From contig JACOUC010000051.1 in assembly GCA_016178055.1 (NCBI GenBank), positions 1-36,411 on the forward strand: 36,411 bases of DNA, read 5' to 3'. The notes under the pieces are model-generated. The model saw nothing but the letters and a program-made list of their open reading frames with translations, ran no database searches and was not told where the DNA came from. Positions 8,745-17,129 of this stretch are shown here, in pieces (position 1 is the stretch's first letter; every line of letters begins with the position of its first letter). This stretch comes from Chlamydiota bacterium. Lineage in GTDB: Bacteria > Auribacterota > JACPWU01. The translations under genes were made by a program, and so were the position numbers.

Positions 8745-9757
8745 TGAAGGGCCATCACTTCAGGAAAGCCTGACATCAAATTCATATTTTGCACAGCTTG
8801 TCCAGCCGCCCCTTTGACCATGTTGTCAATGGCAGAAACAATGATTAACCGTTGAGTCCGTTCCTCAACATGAAGTCCGATGTCGCAAAAATTAGTTCCC
8901 TTCACATCAGCCGTCTGAGGAAAAACTCCCTCGGGTAACATTCGAATGAAAGAATCATTCTTATAAAATTCCAGATAGGATGCAAGAATTTCCGATGTGG
9001 AGACTCTTTTTTTGAGCCGAGTATACATCGTGCTTAAAATTCCCTGCTGAATCGGAATTAAATGTGGAACAAAGTCCAGATGAATTTCTTTTTTTGCAAC
9101 CACGCTTAAAATCTGTTCGATCTCCGGGGTGTGCTGATGAACTCCAATTTTATAGGCCTTTATATTGTCATACACTTCGCAAAAATGCATGGTAAGTGAT
9201 GGATTTCTTCCCGCTCCACTGGCCCCGGATTTGGCATCAATCACCATCCCTTCTAATTCAATCCATCCCTTAGAAATGGCGGGAATAAGCCCCAGAGAAG
9301 CTGAGGTTGGATAACATCCGGGGTTAGAAATAAATTGGGCTTTTTTAATCTTTTCTCGAAAAATTTCTGATAAGCCATAAACCACTTTTGATAAATTCTG
9401 GGCATCTTGATGTGGATGGTGATACCACTTTTCATAGAGTTCTTGCGGTAATCGATAATCCCCACTCAAATCAATCACACGAATATTCTGTTGTAAAAAA
9501 AGTTTGGCCATTTTCATCGATACGGTATGGGGAAGAGCCAAAAAAACAAGGTCCAATTTTTCATTTAAAGAAATGGAATCTATTTTTTGACAAATTTTAT
9601 CCATGCGGGAGCGAAACTCTGGGAAAACATCAGAGAAAGGCTTTCCAGAAAATTGCTCAGAAGAAAGGAAAGCAATTTCTACTTTAGGATGACAGAGCAA
9701 AATCCGAACCAGCTCCCTCCCACTATAACCCGTCGCTCCACAAATGCCAATTTTCAT
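8741..9757 (-). CDS. argC: N-acetyl-gamma-glutamyl-phosphate reductase
   Basis: NADPH-dependent reduction of N-acetylglutamyl phosphate to the semialdehyde. At 338 aa it is full length. The Rossmann loop GATGYSGRE is at residues 7-15, the catalytic Cys148 is in SNPGCYPTSA, and a downstream HQHTPE carries the catalytic-region His. An AAGGA lies 7 nt before the ATG. This is the first gene of the arg operon; it is separated from rpsI by a terminator hairpin and a G/C-rich palindromic stretch, so it must have its own promoter in 9758-9866, which I cannot place convincingly. Confidence 0.96.
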   Translation of the reverse strand: MKIGICGATGYSGRELVRILLCHPKVEIAFLSSEQFSGKPFSDVFPEFRSRMDKICQKIDSISLNEKLDLVFLALPHTVSMKMAKLFLQQNIRVIDLSGDYRLPQELYEKWYHHPHQDAQNLSKVVYGLSEIFREKIKKAQFISNPGCYPTSASLGLIPAISKGWIELEGMVIDAKSGASGAGRNPSLTMHFCEVYDNIKAYKIGVHQHTPEIEQILSVVAKKEIHLDFVPHLIPIQQGILSTMYTRLKKRVSTSEILASYLEFYKNDSFIRMLPEGVFPQTADVKGTNFCDIGLHVEERTQRLIIVSAIDNMVKGAAGQAVQNMNLMSGFPEVMALQ

Positions 9758-9815
9758 AAGTTCCTTAATTTGGGGTTATTCCCCTTTTCCCTCTTACCCC
9801 AAAAGGGGGAAAACC

Positions 9816-9835
9816 CTCCCCTTATTTAAGGGGAG
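9816..9835. repeat. Palindrome in the argC leader
   Basis: CTCCCCTTATTTAAGGGGAG is a perfect 20-nt inverted repeat. It lies beside further runs of C and G (9780-9845) that can pair with each other. It sits in the 109-nt gap between the rpsI terminator and argC, so it would be part of the operon's leader or a small repeat element. No ArgR box is evident. Confidence 0.6.
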
Positions 9836-9866
9836 TTGGAGGGGTTAATTCACAAATTAAAATAAA

Positions 9867-9902
9867 AAAAGCAGAAGTAGATAGGTATCCACCTCTGCTT
9901 TT
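9867..9902 (-). terminator. Rho-independent terminator after rpsI
   Basis: The arms AAAAGCAGA (9867-9875) and TCTGCTTTT (9894-9902) pair perfectly, with partial pairing further inside. Read on the minus strand the hairpin is followed by a run of seven T, then ATTTT, the layout of an intrinsic terminator for the rplM-rpsI unit. The opposite strand lacks a comparable U-tract. Confidence 0.75.
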
Positions 9903-9959
9903 CTAAAAATGAATATTAAAAATGGTACACAACCTGCGATATTTTCGTTGCCTGGGTCC

Positions 9960-10355
9960 CTATCGTTTAGAGAACTGGAATCTTTTACGAGCACCCTTTT
10001 GCCCGTACTTCTTTCTTTCACGGCCGCGAGGATCCCGTGTTAAATATTCTCCATCCCGTAACACCTTCTTCAGAGCTGGATGGGTCTCAACCAAAGCTCT
10101 CGCAATCCCAAGCTTTAATGCTCCAGCTTGACCTGCAACACCCCCACCCGAAACCTTAGCCTGAATATCAAAAACCTTTTCCATCTTCGTATCTTGTAAA
10201 GGACCTCTTAAGAGACGAAGCAAATTTGGGCTTGGAAAATACTCCTCAGGAGGTTTTCCATTAACCAAAATGGTTCCTGAACCACTTCGTAGCCACACTC
10301 TGGCGACTGCTGTTTTTCTGCGACCCGTACCATAATATCTTACAATTTCTGCCAT
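9960..10355 (-). CDS. rpsI: 30S ribosomal protein S9
   Basis: Small-subunit protein whose C-terminal tail reaches the P-site tRNA. The 131-residue protein has the S9 signatures YYGTGRRKTAVARVWL at the N terminus, GKPPEEYF and the conserved GGGVAGQAGALKLGIARAL. It ends in the basic RKKYGQKGARKRFQFSKR tail, with the terminal KR that contacts tRNA. It follows rplM after 27 nt in the usual rplM-rpsI order. Confidence 0.98.
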   Translation of the reverse strand: MAEIVRYYGTGRRKTAVARVWLRSGSGTILVNGKPPEEYFPSPNLLRLLRGPLQDTKMEKVFDIQAKVSGGGVAGQAGALKLGIARALVETHPALKKVLRDGEYLTRDPRGRERKKYGQKGARKRFQFSKR

Positions 10356-10382
10356 TTTAATATTCCTTCGTTTCTAATTTAT

Positions 10383-10814
10383 TTACGCTAACTTCAAGCT
10401 TTCCAAATTCTGACCAGAATGAGGATGGCTAGACCCTGTATAAACCTTCAGCTTTCTAAGAACCTGCCTACCCAGTGGATTCGAAGGAACCATCCCTCTG
10501 ACTGCATGCTCAATAATATGCTCTGGATGTTCTGTTTGCATTCGGCGATAAGGGACCACCTTCTGGCCCCCGGGATAGCCTGAGGCTGTGATATATTCCA
10601 ATTGCTCAGACTTCTTTCCCGTGACTCGAATCTTTTCAGCATTAACAATCACGACATAATCACCGCAATCAACATGAGGAGTAAATAAAGTTTTACCTTT
10701 TCCCCGTAAGAGATCGGCTGTCCGAGTAGCCAAGCGACCCAGCACTTGATTGGATGCATCCAGCAAATACCATTTTCTTTCAATTTCTTTGGACTTCGCC
10801 ATAAAAGTCTTCAT
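10383..10814 (-). CDS. rplM: 50S ribosomal protein L13
   Basis: Early-assembling large-subunit protein. Motifs include KWYLLDASNQVLGRLAT, LRGKGKTLFTPHVDCGDYVVIVNAEKI, and the C-terminal VRGMVPSNPLGRQVLRKLKVY with HPHSGQN. Four ATG codons lie in a row at the 5' end (10823 down to 10814). The last gives MKTFMAKS, matching the family N terminus, so I use it; initiation at an earlier ATG would add one to three Met. A good promoter lies at 10857-10885. Confidence 0.96.
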   Translation of the reverse strand: MKTFMAKSKEIERKWYLLDASNQVLGRLATRTADLLRGKGKTLFTPHVDCGDYVVIVNAEKIRVTGKKSEQLEYITASGYPGGQKVVPYRRMQTEHPEHIIEHAVRGMVPSNPLGRQVLRKLKVYTGSSHPHSGQNLESLKLA

Positions 10815-10856
10815 CATCATCATGACCCAGTTTCTTTCTAAAGGTTGAGAGGTATC

Positions 10857-10885
10857 ACGATAACATAGGATGAATAAGCTGTCAA
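10857..10885 (-). promoter_or_regulatory. Sigma70-type promoter for rplM-rpsI
   Basis: On the minus strand TTGACA (10885-10880), a 17-nt spacer and TATCGT (10862-10857), preceded by TG as in an extended -10. The -35 box overlaps the stop codon of the metF-like gene. The predicted transcript starts about 40 nt before the rplM ATG. Confidence 0.6.
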
Positions 10886-11763
10886 CTGCCTTTCTTACAC
10901 ACCCTCGCCATCTCTACCAATTGAGGAATTAAATCCTCTCTCCCAAGGCACATCAGATGAACTCCCTGGGCTACTCCTACTAAATCTTGAATGGCTTGAG
11001 CTGCAATTTGAACTCCTGCTTCTATAGGATCAGGAGCCTTCTCCAATTGATCAATAAAATGTTCGGGGACATGCACCCCTGGAACCTTTTCATTTAAAAA
11101 ACGGGCCATTTTAGCCGATTTCAAAAGAATAATTCCTGCAATCACAGGCACTGAAAAAAGGCGTACTTGATCCATAAAATTCTGAAAAGGTTTAACTTCA
11201 TAAACCCCCTGAGTCTGAAAAAATTGGGCTCCACATTCAATCTTTTTCTGAAATTTTGAAAGCTCAATGGCTAAATCTTTGGCCCCAGGATTGGCCGCAG
11301 CCCCGATAAAAAAATCAGTCTTTCCATTGAATTCTTTCCCTGAAAAATTTAGTCCTTGATTCAGTCCCACAGCCATTTTCATCAACTGAAGTGAATCGAC
11401 ATCAAAAACTTCTTTTGAATCTGGATGATCTCCTACTTTCACAGGATCACCTGTCAACACCAAAAGATTTCGAATGCCCAGGGCACAAGCTCCGAGAAGG
11501 TCGGATTGAAGACCCATTCGGTTCCGATCCCGACACGTCAGCTGAGTGATCGGTTCTAAACCCTCATCCAAAATCAGACGAGAAGCCGCAATAGATCCCA
11601 TGCAAACCACCGCTCGATTATTGTCGGTCAGATTCACGGCGTCCACCCATTCTCTTAAGCCTTTGGCCTTCGTCACAAGCTCTGTCACATCCGGTCCCTT
11701 CGGAGGAGAAAGCTCTGCCGTAATGACAAATTTTCCAGACAATAATTTTTCTTGAAGATTCAT
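10882..11763 (-). CDS. metF: Methylenetetrahydrofolate reductase-like protein
   Basis: Probably reduces 5,10-methylene-THF to methyl-THF. The 293-residue protein has the MetF barrel features: FVITAELSPPKG with the catalytic-type Glu near residue 17, NLTDNNRAV, ITQLTCRDRNR near residue 95, LLVLTGDPVKVGDHP and GAQFFQTQGVYE. It resembles the shorter MetF of acetogens and other anaerobes more than the E. coli enzyme, but no metV-like partner is next to it. The start at 11763 has AGGAA 6 nt upstream. It lies between truA and rplM on the same strand. Confidence 0.88.
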   Translation of the reverse strand: MNLQEKLLSGKFVITAELSPPKGPDVTELVTKAKGLREWVDAVNLTDNNRAVVCMGSIAASRLILDEGLEPITQLTCRDRNRMGLQSDLLGACALGIRNLLVLTGDPVKVGDHPDSKEVFDVDSLQLMKMAVGLNQGLNFSGKEFNGKTDFFIGAAANPGAKDLAIELSKFQKKIECGAQFFQTQGVYEVKPFQNFMDQVRLFSVPVIAGIILLKSAKMARFLNEKVPGVHVPEHFIDQLEKAPDPIEAGVQIAAQAIQDLVGVAQGVHLMCLGREDLIPQLVEMARVCKKGS

Positions 11764-11820
11764 AAAGTTCCTAGTGTGTAAATTTACTTAAATTTGAAAC
11801 CTCTCAAAAAGGTTTCCCTC

Positions 11821-12567
11821 CTAATATTTTACCTTTACCAAAAAAAGTCCTTGAGGAGGTGCGGTTTGACCTGCACTGGATCTATTTTTTTCACTTAAAA
11901 TTTTTTTAAAATCATCCGGGGTCAACTTCCCTTCTCCTACAGCAAGCAAAGTTCCCACAATAGATCGGACCATTTTATACAGAAATCCATCTGCTTCCAA
12001 CTCAATTGTGACATAAAATCCTTTTTTTTTAACAATAGCCTTTTTCATCATCCGAACAGAATTTTCTTTTCTCCCCCCTTTAAGATGACGATTCACACCA
12101 AAACTTGAAAAGTCATGGCGACCTAGGAGAAGCCGAGAAGCCCTTTTCATGCTCATAACATCTAACTTCTCTGGATGATAAAGCAAAAAATCTCTCTCAA
12201 AGACCGGCAACTCTTCTCCATTCCAAATTTGATAACGATAAATCTTCGTTTTGACCCAATACTGGGCATGAAAATTTAAAGGGACTTCTTCAAGCTTCAG
12301 AATCCGAATATCACTTGGAAGCTTGCTATTCACTGCTCGCTTTAGCTGCGAAGGAGATAATTGCGTTTTTGAACGAAAGTGGGCCACCTGTCCCAACGCA
12401 TGAACCCCAGCATCGGTGCGCCCGGAACCCATCACCCTCACCTTCTCTCGTGTAATGGCATGAATGGCTTTTTCCAAAACTTCCTCTATCGTCAGAGCGC
12501 CTTTTTGAATCTGCCAGCCTGAATAATTCGTTCCATCATAAGCAAGAACCATTTTAAAATTGCGCAT
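11821..12567 (-). CDS. truA: tRNA pseudouridine(38-40) synthase
   Basis: Makes pseudouridine at positions 38-40 in the anticodon arm of many tRNAs. The 248-residue length is normal. Motifs are LAYDGTNYSGWQIQ, the catalytic Asp in GSGRTDAGVHALGQVAHF, an RYQIWNG-like block, HDFSSF, and the C-terminal ADGFLYKMVRSIVGTLL. It faces away from the amidase gene across a 106-nt gap that holds two heptad-repeat arrays. A GAAACCT/AGGTTTC hairpin lies in the 57-nt gap before the metF-like gene, without a clear U-tract. Confidence 0.97.
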   Translation of the reverse strand: MRNFKMVLAYDGTNYSGWQIQKGALTIEEVLEKAIHAITREKVRVMGSGRTDAGVHALGQVAHFRSKTQLSPSQLKRAVNSKLPSDIRILKLEEVPLNFHAQYWVKTKIYRYQIWNGEELPVFERDFLLYHPEKLDVMSMKRASRLLLGRHDFSSFGVNRHLKGGRKENSVRMMKKAIVKKKGFYVTIELEADGFLYKMVRSIVGTLLAVGEGKLTPDDFKKILSEKNRSSAGQTAPPQGLFLVKVKY

Positions 12568-12573
12568 GGATCA

Positions 12574-12601
12574 AGCGTACAGCGTAGAGCATTCAGCGTA
12601 C
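12574..12601. repeat. Heptad repeat, AGCGTAC family
   Basis: Four 7-nt words in register: AGCGTAC, AGCGTAG, AGCATTC, AGCGTAC. They lie 7 nt upstream of the truA start codon, in the divergent region between truA and the amidase gene. Confidence 0.8.
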
Positions 12602-12626
12602 AAGAAAAATCAAAATTCCTCTTGCA

Positions 12627-12654
12627 GACCTTGACCCAAGACCAAAGACCTGAT
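12627..12654. repeat. Heptad repeat, ACCAAAG family
   Basis: Four looser 7-nt words: GACCTTG, ACCCAAG, ACCAAAG, ACCTGAT. They lie 20 nt upstream of the amidase start, in the truA/amidase divergent region. The family is distinct from the array at 12574-12601. Confidence 0.6.
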
Positions 12655-12673
12655 AGCTTTTTGGGGAGACCTC

Positions 12674-13660
12674 ATGCGTAAATTCTTTATATTTTTATTG
12701 ATACTCTTTTTTATCTTTCCCTTGAACGTCAAAGCCGTTTTAATTTCTGGAACGCGGGGAGTCACTCAAGCTCCTAGTTTCACTTTTAACAACGTCGTTT
12801 TTGTCCCTTTGTCCTCCTTTGCCATCGCCTACGGCTTAAAGGAAAGCTGGGATCCGAAGGCAAAGATCTCTTCCCTTGAATCTACTGAATTTAAAATGGC
12901 TTTCCGAGTAGGCTCCGCCTATGCTCTTGTAAACGGAAAAAAGTCCAAAATGCCGGCCCAAGCCAAAATGATGAAGGGAAAACTCCTGATCCCACTCCAA
13001 TTTGGCCTAAAAACATTTTTGCCAAGCTCGACTCAATCAACATCTAAAGTGCCGTCTTCTAACATTTCTAAAGGAATATTTACTGTGCTTCTGGACCCCG
13101 GCCATGGAGGACCGGATATAGGTGCTCAAGGAAAAGGAGGACTGAACGAAAAAGACATCAACTTAGACATTGCAAAAAAAGTTCGGGAAAAACTTCAAAA
13201 TGAAGGAATAAAGGTTTTAATGACACGCAACAATAATGATGAATTCATCACTCTATGGGGTAGAACCAACCTATCCCAAAAATTAGGACCCCATCTATTC
13301 ATCAGCATTCATACCAATGCAGCCCGCCGAAAAAATGTATCGGGCTGTGAAATTTTTTACTTTGCGGAAGCAAACCCCAAGCTCAACGGTCCCCAATACC
13401 GTCAAAATCGAGCCAAGAGCTATCACCTTGCCCGTTTGGTTCAAAAAAACTTGTTTAAAACTCTTCATAATCAGTCCCGTGGTGTCAAAAGCGCCCGATT
13501 TTTCGTGCTTAGGAATGCAAGAACTCCTGCCATTCTGATTGAAGTTGGTTTTATCACTCATCCCAAAGAAGCGCAAAATCTTAACCATTCTCATTACCGA
13601 AATAAAATTGCTACAGCCATTGTGCAGAGTGTGCTAGATTTTAAAGCTAAAAAGAAATAA
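12674..13660 (+). CDS. Exported N-acetylmuramoyl-L-alanine amidase (Amidase_3)
   Basis: Cuts the bond between MurNAc and L-Ala in peptidoglycan, probably in cell separation or turnover. The first ~21 residues form a signal peptide with a phenylalanine-rich core. Residues ~23-115 resemble a copper-amine-oxidase-like N-terminal (stalk/AMIN-like) domain, with VPLSSFA and LLIPLQFG. Residues 137-328 are the zinc amidase domain: DPGHGGPD with His144, Glu159 in NEKDIN, SIHTNA with His213 and the catalytic Glu in ILIEVGF near residue 290. It is the first plus-strand gene; 46 nt separate it from the ABC exporter. Confidence 0.93.
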   Translation: MRKFFIFLLILFFIFPLNVKAVLISGTRGVTQAPSFTFNNVVFVPLSSFAIAYGLKESWDPKAKISSLESTEFKMAFRVGSAYALVNGKKSKMPAQAKMMKGKLLIPLQFGLKTFLPSSTQSTSKVPSSNISKGIFTVLLDPGHGGPDIGAQGKGGLNEKDINLDIAKKVREKLQNEGIKVLMTRNNNDEFITLWGRTNLSQKLGPHLFISIHTNAARRKNVSGCEIFYFAEANPKLNGPQYRQNRAKSYHLARLVQKNLFKTLHNQSRGVKSARFFVLRNARTPAILIEVGFITHPKEAQNLNHSHYRNKIATAIVQSVLDFKAKKK

Positions 13661-13706
13661 GCAAACAAATTATGAATGATTCTCTTTTCTCAACCGATCA
13701 AAGAAA

Positions 13707-15494
13707 GTGCGCATGTTTAGACAATATCCCCTTATTCAATATGTACGGTCCTTGATTCAATTTGCTCCCTTGAGATTTATTTTAGGATGTATTTTAAACA
13801 TCTTCAATACCTTTCTCTCCGGGATCGGATTACTCATGCTCATTCCCCTTCTTCATTACTCAGGATGGCTTCCTGAAAAGGGATTGAATGAAAGTTCATT
13901 GGACAAACTCCTGACCTGGCTTCCACAGCCCGAGACTCAACTTCCTCTCCTAATCACCCTTTTCATTTTTATGATTCTGATCAGCGCAACAGCCCTCTTC
14001 CAATACAGTTCAAGTCAAGTGCAAACCCGTTTAATATACGATTATTTATTTTTCATTCGAGAGCAACTCAACCGCAGTGTAGCTGAAAGCCGTTGGAGTT
14101 TCTTGCTCAAGCAGCAACTTAAAACGGTCGAACACATGTTGACGGTTGGCATACAACAAATATCTTCCTTAACCTATTTCTCGCTTAGTTTAGTAGGCGA
14201 TTGCATTGTCACAAACGTCTATTTTATTTTTGCCTTATGGATCAACTTGAAATTAACCCTTTTGGCAAGTACATGCGCTGGTCTTCTCTTATTTCTCTTA
14301 AGAAAACATAAATCGGCTTTAACAGGCACACAATCTTTCCTGCTGGATCGTCAATTGCAAGCCCATTGCGGCTATTTTTTAGACGGGGTCAAACTCGCGA
14401 AAAGTTATAACCGAACGTCCCATTATTTAGAACATTATACCCACCTCAACAATCAATTAAGGCTATCCCAATTTGCCTTCTATTCCAATCAACGCAACAT
14501 TCAACTTCTCTTTAAGCTGATGAGTGCCGTCATTTTTAGTTTTATTTTTTACATCGCCGTTCATTTTTTTCATGTGAGTACCGTTTCTATGCTGGCTTTA
14601 ATGATGATCTATGCCCGACTCCTCCCTTGCGTTTCCAACCTGCAGCAAAATTATCTTCGCGTCCTGAACATTGCTCCAGTTTTTAGCGAACTGTGCGCGA
14701 TGCAGTCTAGTTTTAACAAAGCTCAAGAGGAACGCGATGAAAAAAATGTTCCACTCCCTTTTCACCATACCATTTCTCTCGAGAATGTAAGTTATCACTA
14801 TGATCATATGGCCGCCGTTAAATCTGTCAGTTGTGAATTTAAAAAGAATACGACCACGGCCATTGTGGGGCCGTCTGGAGCTGGAAAATCCACATTGGCC
14901 GATCTCTTATTGGGTTTACTGATTCCCACAGAGGGAAAAATCAAGGTGGATGGGTCTTCTTTAGAGGAACCTCATCTCTCTTCCTGGAGAAATCTGATCA
15001 GCTACGTTCCTCAAGAAACTTTTTTATTTAATGATACGATCCGAGCTAATTTGCTTTGGGCCGCTCTCCAAGTCAGTGATCAAGATCTCTGGCACTCGCT
15101 CCGTCAGGCAGCTGCGGCTGATTTTGTAACACAATTACCGAATGGTTTGGACACCTTCATCGGTGAGCGAGGGATTCACCTATCAGGAGGAGAACGCCAG
15201 CGCTTGGCCATTGCACGAGCCCTTTTACGCCATCCTAAAATCTTGCTCCTAGACGAAGCGACAAGCTCACTAGACTCCCAAAATGAAGAACTCATTTTTA
15301 CAACATTACAGACACTGCATGGAACGATGACTCTGATCCTCATTGCCCACCGTTTCAGCACCATTCGCGCGGCGGACCATGTTCTCGTTCTAAACCAAGG
15401 GCAACTCGTTGAACAAGGAATTCCTCAGGAACTTTTTGAGGAGACAACGTCCCATTTTAATCGTCTTTTTAATCAACAATTTGTGATGGCTTAA
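13707..15494 (+). CDS. ABC exporter, membrane and ATPase domains fused (lasso-peptide D-like)
   Basis: A 595-residue half-transporter. The first ~330 residues hold about five or six membrane segments. The nucleotide-binding domain starts near residue 350: Walker A GPSGAGKST at ~386, Q-loop PQET, signature LSGGERQR at ~491, Walker B LLLDEA with D-loop SLD, and switch IAHRFST. There is no N-terminal C39 peptidase domain, as expected when the leader is removed by a separate protease. Next to PqqD and the B2-type peptidase it is best read as exporter of a modified peptide. Lipid or drug export is possible from this sequence alone. The start is GTG at 13707 or ATG at 13713; neither has a strong ribosome-binding site. 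Confidence 0.85.
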   Translation: MRMFRQYPLIQYVRSLIQFAPLRFILGCILNIFNTFLSGIGLLMLIPLLHYSGWLPEKGLNESSLDKLLTWLPQPETQLPLLITLFIFMILISATALFQYSSSQVQTRLIYDYLFFIREQLNRSVAESRWSFLLKQQLKTVEHMLTVGIQQISSLTYFSLSLVGDCIVTNVYFIFALWINLKLTLLASTCAGLLLFLLRKHKSALTGTQSFLLDRQLQAHCGYFLDGVKLAKSYNRTSHYLEHYTHLNNQLRLSQFAFYSNQRNIQLLFKLMSAVIFSFIFYIAVHFFHVSTVSMLALMMIYARLLPCVSNLQQNYLRVLNIAPVFSELCAMQSSFNKAQEERDEKNVPLPFHHTISLENVSYHYDHMAAVKSVSCEFKKNTTTAIVGPSGAGKSTLADLLLGLLIPTEGKIKVDGSSLEEPHLSSWRNLISYVPQETFLFNDTIRANLLWAALQVSDQDLWHSLRQAAAADFVTQLPNGLDTFIGERGIHLSGGERQRLAIARALLRHPKILLLDEATSSLDSQNEELIFTTLQTLHGTMTLILIAHRFSTIRAADHVLVLNQGQLVEQGIPQELFEETTSHFNRLFNQQFVMA

Positions 15495-15510
15495 AGCAAC
15501 TATGAAAACG

Positions 15511-15538
15511 AGTCCATAGTCCACGGTCTATATGGATT
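15511..15538. repeat. Heptad repeat, AGTCCAT family
   Basis: Words AGTCCAT, AGTCCAC, GGTCTAT and ATGGATT lie in 7-nt register in the gap between the exporter gene and the pqqD promoter-like repeat. The last word is close to the reverse complement of the first, so a small hairpin is possible. Confidence 0.6.
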
Positions 15539-15557
15539 TCTTCTGCCCGTGACATTC

Positions 15558-15590
15558 TTGACAATCAAGGAGAATCTGCATTTTAATAAT
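15558..15590 (+). promoter_or_regulatory. Promoter-like repeat upstream of pqqD (copy 1)
   Basis: TTGACA (15558-15563), an 18-nt spacer and TTTAAT (15582-15587) make a sigma70-like promoter. The 33-nt block matches 17252-17284 at 27 positions, and all six differences are transitions. A Shine-Dalgarno AGGAGA follows at 15595-15600, so the mRNA leader would be short. This is the best candidate for a shared control site of the peptide-maturation genes. A direct duplication flanking the pqqD-ATPase block is the alternative reading. Confidence 0.55.
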
Positions 15591-15606
15591 AAAAAGGAGA
15601 TCCACC

Positions 15607-15903
15607 ATGACAGACCCCTCATTCACACCCAATGACACGCTGATTCGTAAAGCAGATCTCTTTACTTCTCAAGTTGATGAAGACCTTGTCATGCTCGATG
15701 AAGCATCCGGCAACTATTTTGGCCTCAATCCAATCGCAAGCAAAATTTGGGAGTGTTTAGCCAAACCCATCTGCCTAAGCGAGCTCGTGAATATACTGAC
15801 CACGACTTATGATGTTAGCGATGAACAATGCAAGGAAGAAACCATCTCATTTTTGAATGTATTACATTCTCATCAGCTATTAAATGTGACGAATGCTGAA
15901 TAA
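15607..15903 (+). CDS. PqqD family protein (leader-recognition element)
   Basis: At 98 aa it is a free-standing PqqD/RRE (RiPP recognition element), the small winged-helix module that binds leader peptides and delivers them to maturation enzymes. In lasso systems it is the B1 protein. The typical pattern is seen: VDEDLVMLDEASGNYFGLNPIASKIWECL at residues ~27-55 (D-x-x-xG-x-YFgLN-xta-x-iWe), followed by a helical half with VSDEQCKEE and FLNVLHSHQLL. An AGGAGA lies 6 nt before the ATG. Its partner peptidase is separated from it by an ATPase gene on the other strand. Confidence 0.88.
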   Translation: MTDPSFTPNDTLIRKADLFTSQVDEDLVMLDEASGNYFGLNPIASKIWECLAKPICLSELVNILTTTYDVSDEQCKEETISFLNVLHSHQLLNVTNAE

Positions 15904-15968
15904 ACTTGACATCGTGATTTAAGATCATCCGATATATTTAAATCATCATTAATAAAATGAAATAGATA

Positions 15969-17129
15969 TTAACTTTGAATCCATTCCATCACGTCTTGCC
16001 ATGGAAGAATTTTTACATCCCCCTGCTGGGAGGGTTTGGGATTTAGGGATATGCAACACAGCTTTGCTTCTGGGCAAGTTTCTTTAAAAGATCGTAATCC
16101 CCTTAAATGAGACGAATCCACCCTATCAGAAGATTTAATTTCAATGGCTTTGATTTCCCCTCGAGGTGTTTGAATGATCAAGTCCACTTCAGTTCCCGAT
16201 TCTGTTCGATAGAATGAAAAGCTGAGATCCATTTTTTTATAGTGAGAAAGACGCATGATTTCTAGAATGATAAAATGTTCGAAGGCCATGCCAAATTCGG
16301 GGGTGTGGGGATCTATTGGAATAGAGACCCTTTTGGTCAGAGCACGTGTAACCCCTGTATCAAAGAAATAGAACTTAGGATGTTTCACAAGTTTTTTCCT
16401 TTCGGACTTTGAATAGGGAAATAGAAAAAAACCCATCAGGGTATCTTCTAAGATTTGGAAATAGGATTTGATGGTTTGATAACTGGTCCCCGTTTCTCTC
16501 GCAAGATTAGAAAAATTAAGAATGTTCCCATTCTCAAAAGCAGCCAGGCTTAAAAATCGGATAAACGAATCCAGGCGCCTCATTTGAGCTTCAATCTCGA
16601 TTTCTTCTCTAAGATAGGTTTCCACATAGCTGCGCAAAATATCCATGGCCAGAGCTTCATTTTTTTCAAGATAAACCTTGGGAAGCGTTCCAAACTGAAG
16701 AGCTTTACTCAAAGAGAAATTGGGTACGAGCTCTTCAAAGGAGAGTGGAAAAAGATGATAGGTCAATGCTCTTCCCGCCAAAAGATCGGCTTTAGACCTC
16801 TTTAGTTTTCTGGCGCTTGAACCTGTAAGAATAAAGATGGGAGGATTTGGGGATTCCATCAGAAAATGCACCTCACTCAATAAAATGGGAATTTTTTGAA
16901 TCTCATCAACAATGATGTGAGATATTCGAGGGTTTCGTGCTAGAACTTGCTCCCTAAAAAGCTCCGGATTTGCCTGTAATCGTCGACATTCTTCCGATTT
17001 AAGAAGGTCGTAAATGTACACGTCATCTTGAGAATACAATGCTTTAAGAAGCGTGCTCTTGCCAGTTTGTCTAGGACCAAATAGAAAATAGCTATAATGA
17101 GACGGAAGTTCAATGATTCTTCTTATCAT
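15969..17129 (-). CDS. AAA_14 / DUF4143 family ATPase
   Basis: The 386-residue protein has the two-part layout of this common accessory family. An N-terminal P-loop ATPase domain carries Walker A FGPRQTGKST (residues 18-27), Walker B IIVDEIQ, and the LTGSSARKL sensor-like segment with LLAGRA. A C-terminal DUF4143 domain has FYFFDTGV, FEHFIILEI, and a nuclease-like FYRTESGTEVDLII...AIEIKSS motif (D/E-x-D, E-x-K). The biological role of the family is not established. It lies opposite to pqqD and the peptidase gene and splits them, so it looks like a later insertion. A perfect dyad overlaps its translation start. Confidence 0.85.
   Translation of the reverse strand: MIRRIIELPSHYSYFLFGPRQTGKSTLLKALYSQDDVYIYDLLKSEECRRLQANPELFREQVLARNPRISHIIVDEIQKIPILLSEVHFLMESPNPPIFILTGSSARKLKRSKADLLAGRALTYHLFPLSFEELVPNFSLSKALQFGTLPKVYLEKNEALAMDILRSYVETYLREEIEIEAQMRRLDSFIRFLSLAAFENGNILNFSNLARETGTSYQTIKSYFQILEDTLMGFFLFPYSKSERKKLVKHPKFYFFDTGVTRALTKRVSIPIDPHTPEFGMAFEHFIILEIMRLSHYKKMDLSFSFYRTESGTEVDLIIQTPRGEIKAIEIKSSDRVDSSHLRGLRSFKETCPEAKLCCISLNPKPSQQGDVKILPWQDVMEWIQS

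Noticed and set aside
15558-15635. 25-codon frame from TTG 15558 as the missing precursor peptide
   Set aside because: It overlaps the pqqD start in another frame, lacks its own ribosome-binding site and has no leader-like or lasso core pattern (no Gly/Ala/Ser-1 with Asp/Glu at 7-9 evident).
15904-15950. Possible promoter TTGACA at 15906 after pqqD
   Set aside because: The nearest TATATT is about 21 nt away and no plus-strand gene follows directly; spacing is too long for a normal promoter.
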